Source: Streptacidiphilus sp041262165 (GTDB lineage Bacteria > Actinomycetota > Actinomycetes > Streptomycetales > Streptomycetaceae). From it: a DNA stretch of 64,000 nucleotides. Each line of letters begins with the position of its first letter. Within the stretch, counting starts at the first letter, position 1. The DNA lies in NCBI RefSeq assembly GCF_041262165.1, contig NZ_JBGCBY010000024.1, forward strand, positions 62,001 to 126,000, given 5' to 3'. Made by a program: the position numbers and the translations under genes. Under the pieces are notes generated by a model. That model saw only the letters and a list, made by a program, of their open reading frames with translations, made no database searches and had not been told where the DNA came from. Below, piece by piece: positions 17,358 through 25,978 of this stretch.

Positions 17358-17397
17358 CTCAGGGGCCGTATCTGATGAATCAGATACGGCCCCTGAG
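17358..17397 (+). terminator. long perfect hairpin after tRNA-Pro
   Basis: 19-base perfect arms (CTCAGGGGCCGTATCTGAT and its complement) with a two-base loop, 26 bases after the tRNA. Most simply a strong terminator for the tRNA transcript. Confidence 0.7.
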
Positions 17398-17427
17398 TCA
17401 TTTCAGCGCTACTCGGCGCCGTTGGGA

Positions 17428-17470
17428 TTGGGAGCGCTTTGGGAGCCCTCTGCTCCCAAAGCGCTCCCAA
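17428..17470. repeat. second perfect inverted repeat after tRNA-Pro
   Basis: 18-base perfect arms TTGGGAGCGCTTTGGGAG and CTCCCAAAGCGCTCCCAA around a seven-base loop. Each arm itself contains AGCGCT. Could be a second terminator or part of an integration/regulatory site; nothing decides. Confidence 0.6.
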
Positions 17471-18382
17471 CGTCAACATCGGTTGATCTGGGGTCACCCG
17501 ATCGGGTCGAGGCGTGGAGTTTTCTCGCTCGCGGGGGCGCGTGCGGGGGGCGCATGCGCCGGTTGACCTGCCAGTGACTCGATGCGCAGATGGGGTCGTG
17601 TCTGGAGTGCAAAGGGGGTCGACGGGTCAGGGGGTCATTGCACACGTGGGCGTCCGCCTGACGAGTAGTCAAAGAGGTCAACCGCCGCTCCCAGCCAGTT
17701 CGGCGCGACTGGTGGGATGCGAAGACATCCGTTCTCGGCGCCCAGAGTCGGAACTGGGCACCCCGGGGGCCCCGAGTTCGCTCTCTCCGCTGCTGGCTGG
17801 GCACCACCACGAGGGCCACCTCATAGCACCAGTACAGCTGCACTGGATGATCTTCATCAATCTTCTCGATCAGGATGATCTGATGCTCGATCAGGAGCCC
17901 ATCGGGATGTCACGTCTGAATCATTGGCACTCGGGTGGGAGCGCTGGACGAGACCTTCAACCGTGGGCGGCGTGGCGAGTTGGACCGTCCGATCGTCGTT
18001 GCCCTGGGGTGTGTTCGGGGGGCATCGCGGCCGTAGGCCGATGATCGAGGACGACTGTTCTGACCAGCTGATTAAGAGTCAGCTCCGTAGCCGGTTCGCC
18101 GCTATCAGGATGTGACGCCCATGGCAGGACAGCATGTCCGGTGCAGGTCGGCCGCGTCAGCTCTGCCGGACCGTACCGGCGGGTGTCACCCCGTACCGGT
18201 GTCCCCGCTCCCACCACGCTCCCACCACCCCGTCGCGACGCTCCCACCAGCGAGCGCTCCTGGCCCGCTTGCCGCCCAGCAGACATACCCGCATGTCCCC
18301 TCAAACCAAGCCCGCAGCGTCTCCCAGGACATCATCCAGGTGGGTGCGGTGCACAAGGAAGCGGGCCAAACTTGGCGCCCGC
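17471..18382. other. gene-poor left edge of the accessory region
   Basis: I find no reading frame with convincing codon bias, start and ribosome site in these 900 bases. The composition fluctuates and includes an AT-richer patch near 17810-17900. It looks like debris of past insertions behind the tRNA gene. Confidence 0.45.
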
Positions 18383-18949
18383 ATGGTTCATGATGGGCCG
18401 GTGCTGACGATCGCCCTGAACGACACTGCCGCCGCGGCACTCGCCACCTCTGGATGCGGCTCGGTTACTGCTTCATACGAGGGCCTCGCTTCGGGGCTGC
18501 GCGTACGCCTCGACATCGGCCTTGCACTTCTCGGCCAAATACTGGTGTGGGCCGACTGCACCAGCAGCTTCGACGGCGCACCCTCTTCCTTCCCCGACTT
18601 GACCGCCTGGGAGTGCCCGAACAGCTCGTTCCATCTGGAAGGCCACGTCCCAGTTCGGATCACCTACGTGGACGACGCGCCGGTGATCGCGGATGCCGAC
18701 CAAGTTCTGCTGCTGCGCCAGGGATTGGCAATCACCTACGGCTTCGACGCTCTGGTGCGACGCTTGCTGGATGCGGGAGCGGTGCGCTGCATCGTCTCCG
18801 TCGGGGACAGCAACGCCACCTTCCGGTTCCACAGCATCCGCCCCGGCGAACAGCACCATCACAGGGAGCTGGACGCCTATCACCAGGAGATGGTCGCGGT
18901 GGTGGACATTGTCGACGCAGTCGGCAGCGGGGTCAGTCCCACCAGTTGA
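18383..18949 (+). CDS. hypothetical protein
   Basis: 188 residues from ATG 18383 (MVHDGPVLTIALND); in-frame codons upstream back to 18134 read as low-quality Arg/Pro sequence. The protein is acidic with alternating hydrophobic segments (GLRVRLDIGLALLGQILVWADC, HVPVRITYVDDAPVIADADQVLLLRQG) and a C-terminal HRELDAYHQEMVAVVDIVD. No known motif. Third-position GC bias supports coding. The ribosome site is weak, so the start is uncertain. It converges with a decayed minus-strand gene. Confidence 0.5.
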   Translation: MVHDGPVLTIALNDTAAAALATSGCGSVTASYEGLASGLRVRLDIGLALLGQILVWADCTSSFDGAPSSFPDLTAWECPNSSFHLEGHVPVRITYVDDAPVIADADQVLLLRQGLAITYGFDALVRRLLDAGAVRCIVSVGDSNATFRFHSIRPGEQHHHRELDAYHQEMVAVVDIVDAVGSGVSPTS

Positions 18950-19206
18950 ACAGGAGCTCGCCCAGCGTCGCGGGGTTCCAACGCCGCACCTGCTCGCGCT
19001 CGACCGCGGACAGGGCCAACAGGTCCAGGTCTGCCAGCGGAACGCGCAGTGCGGCGTCATCGAGGACCGTGATACCGAACTCCTCGAAGGTTTTCGCCTT
19101 GCTGGCTGCGGGGCCAAGGAGGTCAGCGCATCGCCGAAGGCGGGCGATGTGCCGGTCACTGCGATGAGCGGCAGGTGCAGAAGCGCGACCGTAACCGCCA
19201 GTAGCT
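18933..19206 (-). pseudogene. remnant of a gene (C-terminal 90 codons, no start)
   Basis: Read on the minus strand, an open stretch of about 90 codons ends at TGA 18933 and looks like real protein: DRHIARLRRCADLLGP, KTFEEFGITVLDDAALR, VPLADLDLLALSAVEREQVR and WNPATLGELLFNWWD. It begins directly after an in-frame TAA near 19207 and contains no plausible ATG or GTG start, so the N-terminal part has been lost. I do not know the parent family; the ending looks like a conserved streptomycete accessory protein. Confidence 0.5.
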
Positions 19207-19387
19207 GATTACCTGTAGTCCGTAGTTCCATGCAGGTGAATGCAGCTGGGTAGCCGGGGCTCGCCTGCACAACCCGAATCGGAGCGGCGCCATATGAACT
19301 GGTGACTGACACCACGATGCCGTTGACCCGAGGAATCTCTGACCGCTGGCACTTGGCAACGGGACCGTCCCCGATACGGGTCAAGAG

Positions 19388-20467
19388 TTAATCACAGTCC
19401 CTGCAGACGTCGCTTCCCTTAGCGAATCGTGCAATTGACCAAGTCAGGTGACAACTCAAACAGATCCTCTCGCTGGCGGCCCCGCATGGGCAGGCGTTGC
19501 AGCTCGGGCATTTTCCCTGCTGGCAAGTCGGACATCGCTTCAACTCGTATCCGTCAGAGTGCTCCTGGCAACTCTCGCAGAACCAGTCGAGTTCCGACCA
19601 CTCCACGGGACGGGAAATATCAAGCTTGCTCCATGGGGCAAATCCCGTCGCAAAAATCGAATATACGTATTTGCCGTCGCGGACCGAATGCGCGCGAAAT
19701 CCGGACCTAACCCTGCCGGTTGCATAGGTCAGAACCGCGTCAGAGGAGATGATCGATCCTGCAGAGGCTGCCCGAACGGGGAGACTATTAGACGCTTGAG
19801 GGGTCCCAATCTTCGGCCTGGGAATATCCCCTGCACTGGCAGAGAAATAGACTCGGCCAGTCAGGTCAGTAATCAGCACCAAGCATTCACCGCCAAAGAG
19901 CTGAGATACGCGGACGCAACAGGCCATCCGACTAGCCCCCGTGGCCTTGTGCAGTAGCGGCACTGCCGAAGCATCTACGGCCTTGCCGTTGAGAACTGCA
20001 GTGGCAACATCGTCACCGAGAAGAATATCGGCCGCAAAGGCTTCGCAGACTTGCTCCTCGAGTTCCCATCCATCATCTGCCTGCCGGGAGAGGGCTGAAT
20101 CAAACCACTCGAGGTCGCCCCGCTGTTCGTGGTGGCCCAACTCGTGAAGCACGGTGAACCAAGGCCGCCCTGGTCCAGTCGAGCCCACCACGGTGATCGA
20201 AGGTGGCGTGTCCTCCCCGTTGTACTGGCCAAGGACCGAGCATCCGTTTCCAGTGTCAACCGACCGGCGGGTTTCGTCGGCAGAGACCCTGATGACCTTG
20301 ATGTCGTCCCAGCGACTGAGCTCATCGAACGGGTCTTCACGCAGCCTTTCAAGGACCCCAGGCATCCTCTCTTCGAGATTCCGCGTCAACCGAGTTGCCG
20401 CCTGCTTGACCTGCAGTCCGAGGTAATTGTGCCCATTTGATTGAAAAAAAGGAATCTCGTCTGTCAA
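19388..20467 (-). CDS. ImmA/IrrE-type metallopeptidase with C-terminal zinc-ribbon region
   Basis: 359 residues. Residues 108-112 are HELGH within VLHELGHHEQ, followed by EQVCEAFAADILL, the glutamate helix of ImmA/IrrE (DUF955) zinc peptidases that cleave repressors or anti-sigma-like partners. The C-terminal 60 residues are Cys-rich (CESC, CPTC, CPSC, CPCG, CLSCH, CRDC), likely two or three zinc ribbons for partner or nucleic-acid binding. Start is read as TTG 20467, because GGGGGG lies about five bases upstream and no ATG fits. It follows the zinc/HTH gene by 17 bases, so they form an operon. The likely target is one of the upstream regulators (inference). Confidence 0.75.
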   Translation of the reverse strand: MTDEIPFFQSNGHNYLGLQVKQAATRLTRNLEERMPGVLERLREDPFDELSRWDDIKVIRVSADETRRSVDTGNGCSVLGQYNGEDTPPSITVVGSTGPGRPWFTVLHELGHHEQRGDLEWFDSALSRQADDGWELEEQVCEAFAADILLGDDVATAVLNGKAVDASAVPLLHKATGASRMACCVRVSQLFGGECLVLITDLTGRVYFSASAGDIPRPKIGTPQASNSLPVRAASAGSIISSDAVLTYATGRVRSGFRAHSVRDGKYVYSIFATGFAPWSKLDISRPVEWSELDWFCESCQEHSDGYELKRCPTCQQGKCPSCNACPCGAASERICLSCHLTWSIARFAKGSDVCRDCD

Positions 20468-20483
20468 AATTACCCCCCCAGGC

Positions 20484-21599
20484 TCAGTCGTCGGATCCCT
20501 GCGGTGCGGCAATCCGCTTTCGGAGCTCCGTCGCCAGCATCTCGAATGTGGAATTCTCGCAAGCCCCAGACTTCCTTGCCGCCAGGGCGAAGTGGCCCTG
20601 CGCCAGCTCGCGGCGCAACGAGATCTCGCTCTTGCCTTCTGCTGCCGCAGCTCGGAGGATCAGACCGCGGGTATGGGGGTCGTCTAGGGCATCAATTACA
20701 TTTTGTGGTGGCGCATCAGCCTGCCCTGATGCGGACAAACCGAAGGCAGCGCGTACTCCATCGAGTTCCTGAGGTGTTGGCTCAACCTGCCCGCGGCACA
20801 AAGAAATAGCCCTGCGCGGAGGAATCCCAAGCGCGTCGGCCAGTTGAGTGGCAGTGACTTTGGCCGCTGATAGTGCGTCGGCGAGCAAGGGAAGTTCAGG
20901 CGACTCGCACTCTGTCCATTCCTCAGGCTTCCAGCTGGCTTCGCCGAGGAATCCTGCTACCTGAATCAAGTCCGTGCGAAGACGCCCGCGAGGACTCTCG
21001 GGCCCAGATCCAGCCGCGCCTGGAAGCCACCGCACGGGAAGATCGCCGCCACTGCGGTAAGCACGCCGAAGCTGCTGAAGGCGTTCGGGAGGCAGGATGT
21101 CGGTGATATAGACCTCGAGAACGTAGGCGCCAACGCCAGTTTCAATTGCTGGCCAAATGGCAAGCTCAAGATCTATCCCACCGCTCTCCGATGCCGGCAC
21201 AAGCAGGGAACTCTCATCGGCCAATTCGACGTCAAGTGTGACCGGCCAAAAAGTAATCCCATAGGCAGTGCTGGCGATCAACGCAAGATGAGTTACATCC
21301 TCCCAGTGCAGTCGCCAGAGCTGTCCAGGCTGTGGCTCCACAACTCGCCCGGCATTAATAAGCGACGCCAGAGGGCGCGAATTTGCGCCTTCTGGGACAA
21401 TACCAGCCAAGGACTTCACCGCTACGGCATCGCCCTCACTTTGCTGAAGACTGGAACTATTTGAGGCAACCTGATGGGCTCTGATTGTGCAAACCTTGCA
21501 ATTGAGAATATGGTCGCTGACGCGTTCGCTCGTGCCTTTATTGGGCTGATCGATGAATGCAACAAGATCCAGGTCAAGGGGATGTTGATCAAAGAACAT
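20484..21599 (-). CDS. zinc-finger anti-sigma-like protein with HTH region
   Basis: 371 residues from ATG 21599 (MFFDQHPL). The N-terminus carries H30-x3-C34-x2-C37 (DHILNCKVC), the signature of zinc-binding anti-sigma (ZAS) domains. The middle is unassigned (HLALIASTAYGITFWPVTL ...); around residues 250-295 a Cro/XRE-like helix-turn-helix is suggested by TATQLADALGIPPRRAISLCRG. It lies between a sigma-factor-like gene upstream and the ImmA/IrrE peptidase downstream, same strand, small gaps. This arrangement suggests an anti-sigma or co-regulator that the peptidase might cleave. The family is not recognised by name. Confidence 0.6.
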   Translation of the reverse strand: MFFDQHPLDLDLVAFIDQPNKGTSERVSDHILNCKVCTIRAHQVASNSSSLQQSEGDAVAVKSLAGIVPEGANSRPLASLINAGRVVEPQPGQLWRLHWEDVTHLALIASTAYGITFWPVTLDVELADESSLLVPASESGGIDLELAIWPAIETGVGAYVLEVYITDILPPERLQQLRRAYRSGGDLPVRWLPGAAGSGPESPRGRLRTDLIQVAGFLGEASWKPEEWTECESPELPLLADALSAAKVTATQLADALGIPPRRAISLCRGQVEPTPQELDGVRAAFGLSASGQADAPPQNVIDALDDPHTRGLILRAAAAEGKSEISLRRELAQGHFALAARKSGACENSTFEMLATELRKRIAAPQGSDD

Positions 21600-21743
21600 C
21601 TTCCAGTCCCTTCGCGTGGCGCTGTATTCGGACGCGACGAGGGATCCTCGGCAACGTCTAACCCCCTCCACTATGGACAGACGAGGGAAGTCGCTAAAGT
21701 GTCCGCGAGGGCAGCGGCAGCTTGATGCCCCAGCAGTTGGGCG

Positions 21744-22745
21744 CTACTTGGATTTGCTTGCGCCTGGTCGCCATTTACTTGCCGACAGTTCGACGAGGCT
21801 GTTGAAAATCTGGGCGCTCTCGCTAAGGCCTGAGGCGGACGATGGCAAGGCTTCCGGATGTTCGATGTCGAGGGCCTTGGCCAGGACAGACGCTGTGCGT
21901 TGCATAACAGTGTGAGTTTTCGTCCGTCGCCAGCCCAACGCCTCTGCCGCAGTCCGAACACTCTCTCCGAGAAGTGGCAAGATCAGCTGCTCTTCTAGTT
22001 CAAGCTGGGACCAGATGAGCAATGCCTCGGGCGTGTAGGGGCCAGCGTCGACATACGACGTATCGATCGGCTCGAAGGCATCCTCTGAGTCCCAAGACAT
22101 AATTTGGGGAGCCGGAAGAATACCGAAGCGATCGGCGACGACGTCCGCGAGATCTGCCAGCTCAACGGGGGATTCGACCGAAGTCAGAGCTGCTTCCAGA
22201 ATGCGCTCGATCGATTTCTTCTCCGCGATGGGAGAACGCCGAGCCGCTTCGGGATTCCACCTGATCAGTTTGATGTCCGTGACCATATGGGCAGCCTGGC
22301 GCATTTGTTCTTGAGGCTCGAGTTGAGCAAGACGAGAGGCGTTGGCTAGCGCCGAATGGACAACAGTGTAACGCTCCCTGCCTCCCGTCGTCTTGACAAA
22401 GGGGTCAGTGCTCAGCACTTCTCGGAGTCGCAGCATAAGGCGCCCTTTTTCTGTCTTGCGTGCCCGATCAGCCAACTCGTGGCGGACCGTAGCCTGCATG
22501 ACTCGCGCAATGCTCAAGTCATCACTGCAATGCGCGATGAGATATGCCGCGAAAGGAGCTCCGCCATGCTTGTGCACAATTATGTCGTGAGCGAGCTCTT
22601 GAATCTCGTCGGGAAGCCAGTAACCGCGGCCGGTGGTATCTGGATAGTGTCGAGCCCGGACTACTGCCCACGTCGTGCGGTACAGGAGGTCCACGCAGTC
22701 CCTGCCCAGCGCTCCTTCACGGGCGAGTTCGGAGTAAGCGCCCAC
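21744..22745 (-). CDS. sigma-70-like (ECF-type) regulator, probable
   Basis: 333 residues. The N-terminal half is helical (DLLYRTTWAVVRARHYPDT ... IARVMQATVRHELADRARKTEKGRL) and could correspond to sigma region 2. The C-terminal part LELEEQLILPLL...TAAEALGWRRTKTHTVMQRT reads like region 4 with its helix-turn-helix (RTAAEALGWRRTKTHTVMQR). Start GTG 22745 follows GGGAG at five bases and overlaps the TAG of the upstream gene as TAGTG, so translation is coupled. Composition is less GC-rich than the core. It could also be a non-sigma HTH regulator; I give sigma-like as the best reading. Confidence 0.55.
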   Translation of the reverse strand: MGAYSELAREGALGRDCVDLLYRTTWAVVRARHYPDTTGRGYWLPDEIQELAHDIIVHKHGGAPFAAYLIAHCSDDLSIARVMQATVRHELADRARKTEKGRLMLRLREVLSTDPFVKTTGGRERYTVVHSALANASRLAQLEPQEQMRQAAHMVTDIKLIRWNPEAARRSPIAEKKSIERILEAALTSVESPVELADLADVVADRFGILPAPQIMSWDSEDAFEPIDTSYVDAGPYTPEALLIWSQLELEEQLILPLLGESVRTAAEALGWRRTKTHTVMQRTASVLAKALDIEHPEALPSSASGLSESAQIFNSLVELSASKWRPGASKSK

Positions 22746-23080
22746 TAGGACTCCCACATTTCGAGTACCTGCTGCAGGTAGGGGTTCCCCAGCATGCCCA
22801 GGTACTGAACCGTGCTGCCGCTGAAGTAGCGCTCCTCGATGCTGTGTAGGTGCCGCATGCTGAAGACGCCTGGCTTGTTCAGCTCGATCTCGGGCTCCGC
22901 GGGGTGGAGGATGCCCTTCATCTTAACGTCGGAGGTGCGCGTGATCACCTGGGCGGAGCCGTACCGCACTCCTTGCACTACGACGATGGGTCGACGCTCT
23001 TTGGGGTCGTTGCCCGAGATCACCACGGTTGGCATCCACCAGAGGCTTCCCACTGTGATCGACGGCTTGCCCGACTGCAC
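22745..23080 (-). CDS. MazF/PemK-like (toxin-fold) protein
   Basis: 111 residues. GTG 23080 is chosen because GGGAGAGC precedes it at ideal distance; the open frame upstream is IS debris. The chain follows the MazF/PemK SH3-like barrel: TVGSLWWMPTVVISGNDPKE, ERRPIVVVQG (cf. the RPxVVVS strand), VITRTSD (cf. the TS of the RNA-binding loop), and a C-terminal SIEERYF...YLGMLGNPYLQQVLEMWE matching the QIRTVD...L...VLEAL ending of MazF. Either a ribonuclease toxin or a non-toxic fold relative. No conventional MazE antitoxin is adjacent; the next genes are a sigma-like factor and its putative partner, coupled by a stop-start overlap. Confidence 0.55.
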   Translation of the reverse strand: MQSGKPSITVGSLWWMPTVVISGNDPKERRPIVVVQGVRYGSAQVITRTSDVKMKGILHPAEPEIELNKPGVFSMRHLHSIEERYFSGSTVQYLGMLGNPYLQQVLEMWES

Positions 23081-23089
23081 CGCTCTCCC

Positions 23090-23443
23090 ATCCCCGCCCG
23101 GGACCGGGCTGAGCGCGCTCACCATGATCGACCTGAATGTGGCGATCGTCACGATTGTAGTACCCGCCGCGCCCCACGTTGTCCGGGAGAAGAGTGCACC
23201 GGTCACGCGAGCCCCCAGCCAGCCCAGAGCGTTCGCGGCCCACTGCCCGATGGCCGCGAACGACTTCGCTCCGGCGACGACCGAGGAGGCGGCAACCAGC
23301 AGCACAGCCACGAACGGGTGACGGACCCCTCGCCGCCGACGCGGATCGGGCAGCACCTTCAGCCGCTCCACCAGCGGCAGTCCCGCCACGCCGTCGAGGA
23401 CGGGCGACTTGATCAGGCAGACGGTGTCAGACTTGCGGTACAT
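23090..23443 (-). mobile_element. truncated ISAs1-type transposase gene
   Basis: Frame MYRKSDTVCLIKSPVL is followed by PLVERLKVLPDPRRRRGVRH and FAAIGQWAANALGWLGARVT, the N-terminal (DDE_Tnp_1-associated) signature of ISAs1/ISH-like transposases. It ends after about 90 recognisable residues; the DDE catalytic domain is absent. An internal or 3' deletion has fused what remains to unrelated sequence upstream of the MazF-like gene. Inactive. Confidence 0.7.
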
Positions 23444-23505
23444 CGAAGCTCCGGTGGTGCGAGGCGACTTGGACGTCACCCCGTCCAACCGGAGCTTCGT
23501 TGCGT
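23444..23505. repeat. inverted repeat flanking the IS remnant
   Basis: CGAAGCTCCGGT (from 23445) is repeated in reverse complement as ACCGGAGCTTCG (to about 23504), separated by about 35 bases. It lies between the IS remnant and the HNH gene end, and covers the last codons of the HNH gene. It may be a terminator or a relic of the IS end. Confidence 0.45.
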
Positions 23506-24684
23506 TCGTGGCGGGCCAGTCCCGGCACATTGTCCATCGCTACCGGCAGGCTCACCGCCTGCCGAGACTTTGAAACGCCCCTGCTCAGCGGCGAGAGCCG
23601 GATCGTACTCGGGATTGAGCAATTCGTCCTTTACAGGTCCACTCATGTGCGCGTGACGCCCTGCGTGGCATTGCGAGCACAGTGTGACAAGGTTCCCTTC
23701 CTCGTTTCCACCGCCGACGTGCACTGGTTGAATGTGATGGATCTGCAACGCTGCGCCTTGACCAGGAGTCCGGCCGCAATCCTGGCAGGTTTTGCCATCT
23801 CTTTCCAGGACTGCGTACCGCAGCTTGATAGCCTCACGTACGCGAGCTGGCCTTCTCTCCAGAGTGGAAAGCCTGTACGAGCCCGGAGGCAGACTGGGAT
23901 CATCAATATTTGAATCGATCCGCCACCCTTCTTCCTCGAGTTCGCGCAATCGCCGGGGCCACTCATTGATATTCGCCACATGGGACAATTGCTCTTTATC
24001 GGCGACGCGAGGCGAGACGGCCTGGAGATAGTGAATGAGGCGGTCCTTTGCTGAGGCCATTTTGCCTCCAGTCTTCTTGAGATTGCGAGCCCCCTTCGCC
24101 ACTTGCCAACGCTCTGCCAGATCGGGGTCGGGTTCATCGGCAGTCAGACGATAGTGATCGATAGACATCCCGTCCGTATTAACGCCGGACTCGATCGGCC
24201 AACCGAATTCAACCCTCAGCTCGCGGACCCGCCGCGCCCAATCGCTGATACCCGCAACTCCGGCGATCGCATCGCCAGGAACGGATTCGCCGACGTGCTG
24301 ACGTAGATACAGCAGGATCGCGACGCGTGCCGATTTGATACCCAGTGCTTTGCGGACATCGGAGGTCTTCTTTCTCAATTCCGCGGAGAGAATGCCGATC
24401 TCAGCTGCAGACTCGAGCCACGCCGCTGGCACCATCGGCTCCCCTGCAGCCTCCCTGATGACCTTCTGGCACCTATCGGCAATTGCATTCGCATCCAGCA
24501 AAAGTTTCGAGGGTTCCTTGCCCACTGCTGCCTCAACTTCCTCCGCCGGGTCATCCTGTTCCGGGCGGCATGTTAGTCGCAGATGACTCATCGCCGTCTC
24601 TGAGACGCGAAAGCCTGCCGCTCGTGCATCCTCCTGCCCGAGGCGAGCAGTGAGCTGAACAACGCCTTCCTCGACCGTGGGCAC
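23476..24684 (-). CDS. HNH endonuclease domain protein
   Basis: 402 residues. The C-terminal part has a complete HNH nuclease: RYAVLERDGKTCQDCG, LQIHHIQPVHVGGGNEEGN, LVTLCSQCHAGRH, giving the zinc CxxC pairs and the H-N-H catalytic set at about 310-365. In front lie two similar winged-helix-like repeats (GISDWARRVRELRVEFGWPI and NINEWPRRLRELEEEGWRI), probably DNA-binding. GTG 24684 follows GGGGGA; the frame further upstream is not protein-like. The extreme C-terminus (PPRTQRSSGWTG) is made of the inverted repeat next to the IS remnant, so the original end may have been replaced. Probably a defence or mobile-element nuclease. Confidence 0.78.
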   Translation of the reverse strand: MPTVEEGVVQLTARLGQEDARAAGFRVSETAMSHLRLTCRPEQDDPAEEVEAAVGKEPSKLLLDANAIADRCQKVIREAAGEPMVPAAWLESAAEIGILSAELRKKTSDVRKALGIKSARVAILLYLRQHVGESVPGDAIAGVAGISDWARRVRELRVEFGWPIESGVNTDGMSIDHYRLTADEPDPDLAERWQVAKGARNLKKTGGKMASAKDRLIHYLQAVSPRVADKEQLSHVANINEWPRRLRELEEEGWRIDSNIDDPSLPPGSYRLSTLERRPARVREAIKLRYAVLERDGKTCQDCGRTPGQGAALQIHHIQPVHVGGGNEEGNLVTLCSQCHAGRHAHMSGPVKDELLNPEYDPALAAEQGRFKVSAGGEPAGSDGQCAGTGPPRTQRSSGWTG

Positions 24685-24874
24685 CGCGTGGTCCCCCGAA
24701 CGCCCGGTTCCCGGGCTATTTCTTTGCGGCCTCAAGCGCGCCTCTCGACCCAGCGCGCCAGGGGGCCGTCGGCCGGCGTCGCTGACCGTGGCTGCGCATA
24801 CATTTCGGGCAATTGATCTGAATACCTGTATCTCTACAAGATCGACTGCGGTCCCTCGTACGGCGACGACGGGC

Positions 24875-25978
24875 TCACAGGCCGGTGCGATAGACGTAAG
24901 AGATCGCACTCAGGTCGTCCTGCTCGATGGTCCATGGGGTGATGCATTCCAACAGGCCTCCGCTCGCCGTCACGAGCGCAGCATTCCTGTCCAGAACGAT
25001 GGAGTGGACCACAACGAGAGCATTGTGCGGTGCGTGCTTCCGCTGGAAGTCGACCTCGGCCCGGGTGAGGACGGCCTGCCCGCCGGGAGAGGTGGTGGCT
25101 TTCACCTCGACGTGCAACCGCTTGCCATCACGCTTCAGCAGCAGGTCGAACGACTCCTTCGCGCCTACATCCTTGACCGACCAACCCTCCTTCTCGAAAT
25201 GCTCGGCGGCCAGGCGTACGCCGTGCAGTTCGAGCACACGCCTTTCCTCAGCGGAGGGGCGGAAGCCCTGGCCTGCTGCAGCGTGGCGGCGCCCTGATGT
25301 CCGGGCTGCCACCTCCTGCGCCTCCACGACCTCAGGCGTCGGATCGCCGGGGATGTAGGAGGCTGCTTCTTCAGCCCGGTAGATCTTCCGCAACAGCGCG
25401 CACATGAACCGGAGGTCGCTCATTAGCACCATCGGATCTGGGACGGCATCACGGCGGTACTCGATCGCAAGGACGTTGCCGGACTCGTAGCCGCGGCTAA
25501 GCTTGGACTTGTTGCCCTGCAACGTGATCCTGGTATGAAGCAGGTCGGCGTGACTGGCGATGCTGTCCTCCAGCAGAGGGCGGGCCCAAACGACCCGTGC
25601 CTTCAGATCCGCTGCCTTGCGGGGGATAAACATGCCGCCCGTCCATACCGTGGTCCCCTGCATGAGCGACAGGTAGAGCCGGTCTCCGGTGGCACTCAGG
25701 AGATACACGACATACCAACCAGTGGTGGCGGCAGGTGAGCGTCGTCGGTCGAAGACGCGGACCCAGGGGATCTCGGCGTTGAGACCGGCACCGTCGCTTC
25801 CCTCGACCCCGACTTCCTTCTCTTCCACTCCAAGGGCAGCTGCCAGATCCGGGAGAGCGGACCTGATATTCGCCGGCAACTCCCTGCGGATCAGCCGCCC
25901 CCGCTCGTCCATATCGGGGGTCCTGCCAGCCGTCCACAGTTGCTGTAGATCGAGTGCTTGGCGCCAGAGCGAGTCCAT
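24875..25978 (-). CDS. MrcB-N / DUF3883 protein (putative restriction-type nuclease)
   Basis: 367 residues. The N-terminal part resembles the MrcB-type N-terminal domain of modification-dependent systems (GWYVVYLLSATGDRLYLSLMQG, with RPLLEDSIASHADLLHTRI). The C-terminal third is a DUF3883 domain with PD-(D/E)XK-like core FDLLLKRDGKRLHVEVKATT (D and ExK positions visible). Together this suggests recognition of modified DNA coupled to cleavage. Start set at ATG 25978 (MDSLWRQAL); an ATG 36 bases upstream is possible. No McrB-type GTPase or ATPase is next to it, so it may act alone or with the HNH protein encoded next to it. Confidence 0.7.
   Translation of the reverse strand: MDSLWRQALDLQQLWTAGRTPDMDERGRLIRRELPANIRSALPDLAAALGVEEKEVGVEGSDGAGLNAEIPWVRVFDRRRSPAATTGWYVVYLLSATGDRLYLSLMQGTTVWTGGMFIPRKAADLKARVVWARPLLEDSIASHADLLHTRITLQGNKSKLSRGYESGNVLAIEYRRDAVPDPMVLMSDLRFMCALLRKIYRAEEAASYIPGDPTPEVVEAQEVAARTSGRRHAAAGQGFRPSAEERRVLELHGVRLAAEHFEKEGWSVKDVGAKESFDLLLKRDGKRLHVEVKATTSPGGQAVLTRAEVDFQRKHAPHNALVVVHSIVLDRNAALVTASGGLLECITPWTIEQDDLSAISYVYRTGL

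Noticed and set aside
17471..18382. Several open frames of 60-180 codons behind the tRNA
   Set aside because: They lack ribosome sites, codon bias and recognisable sequence, and overlap one another on both strands.
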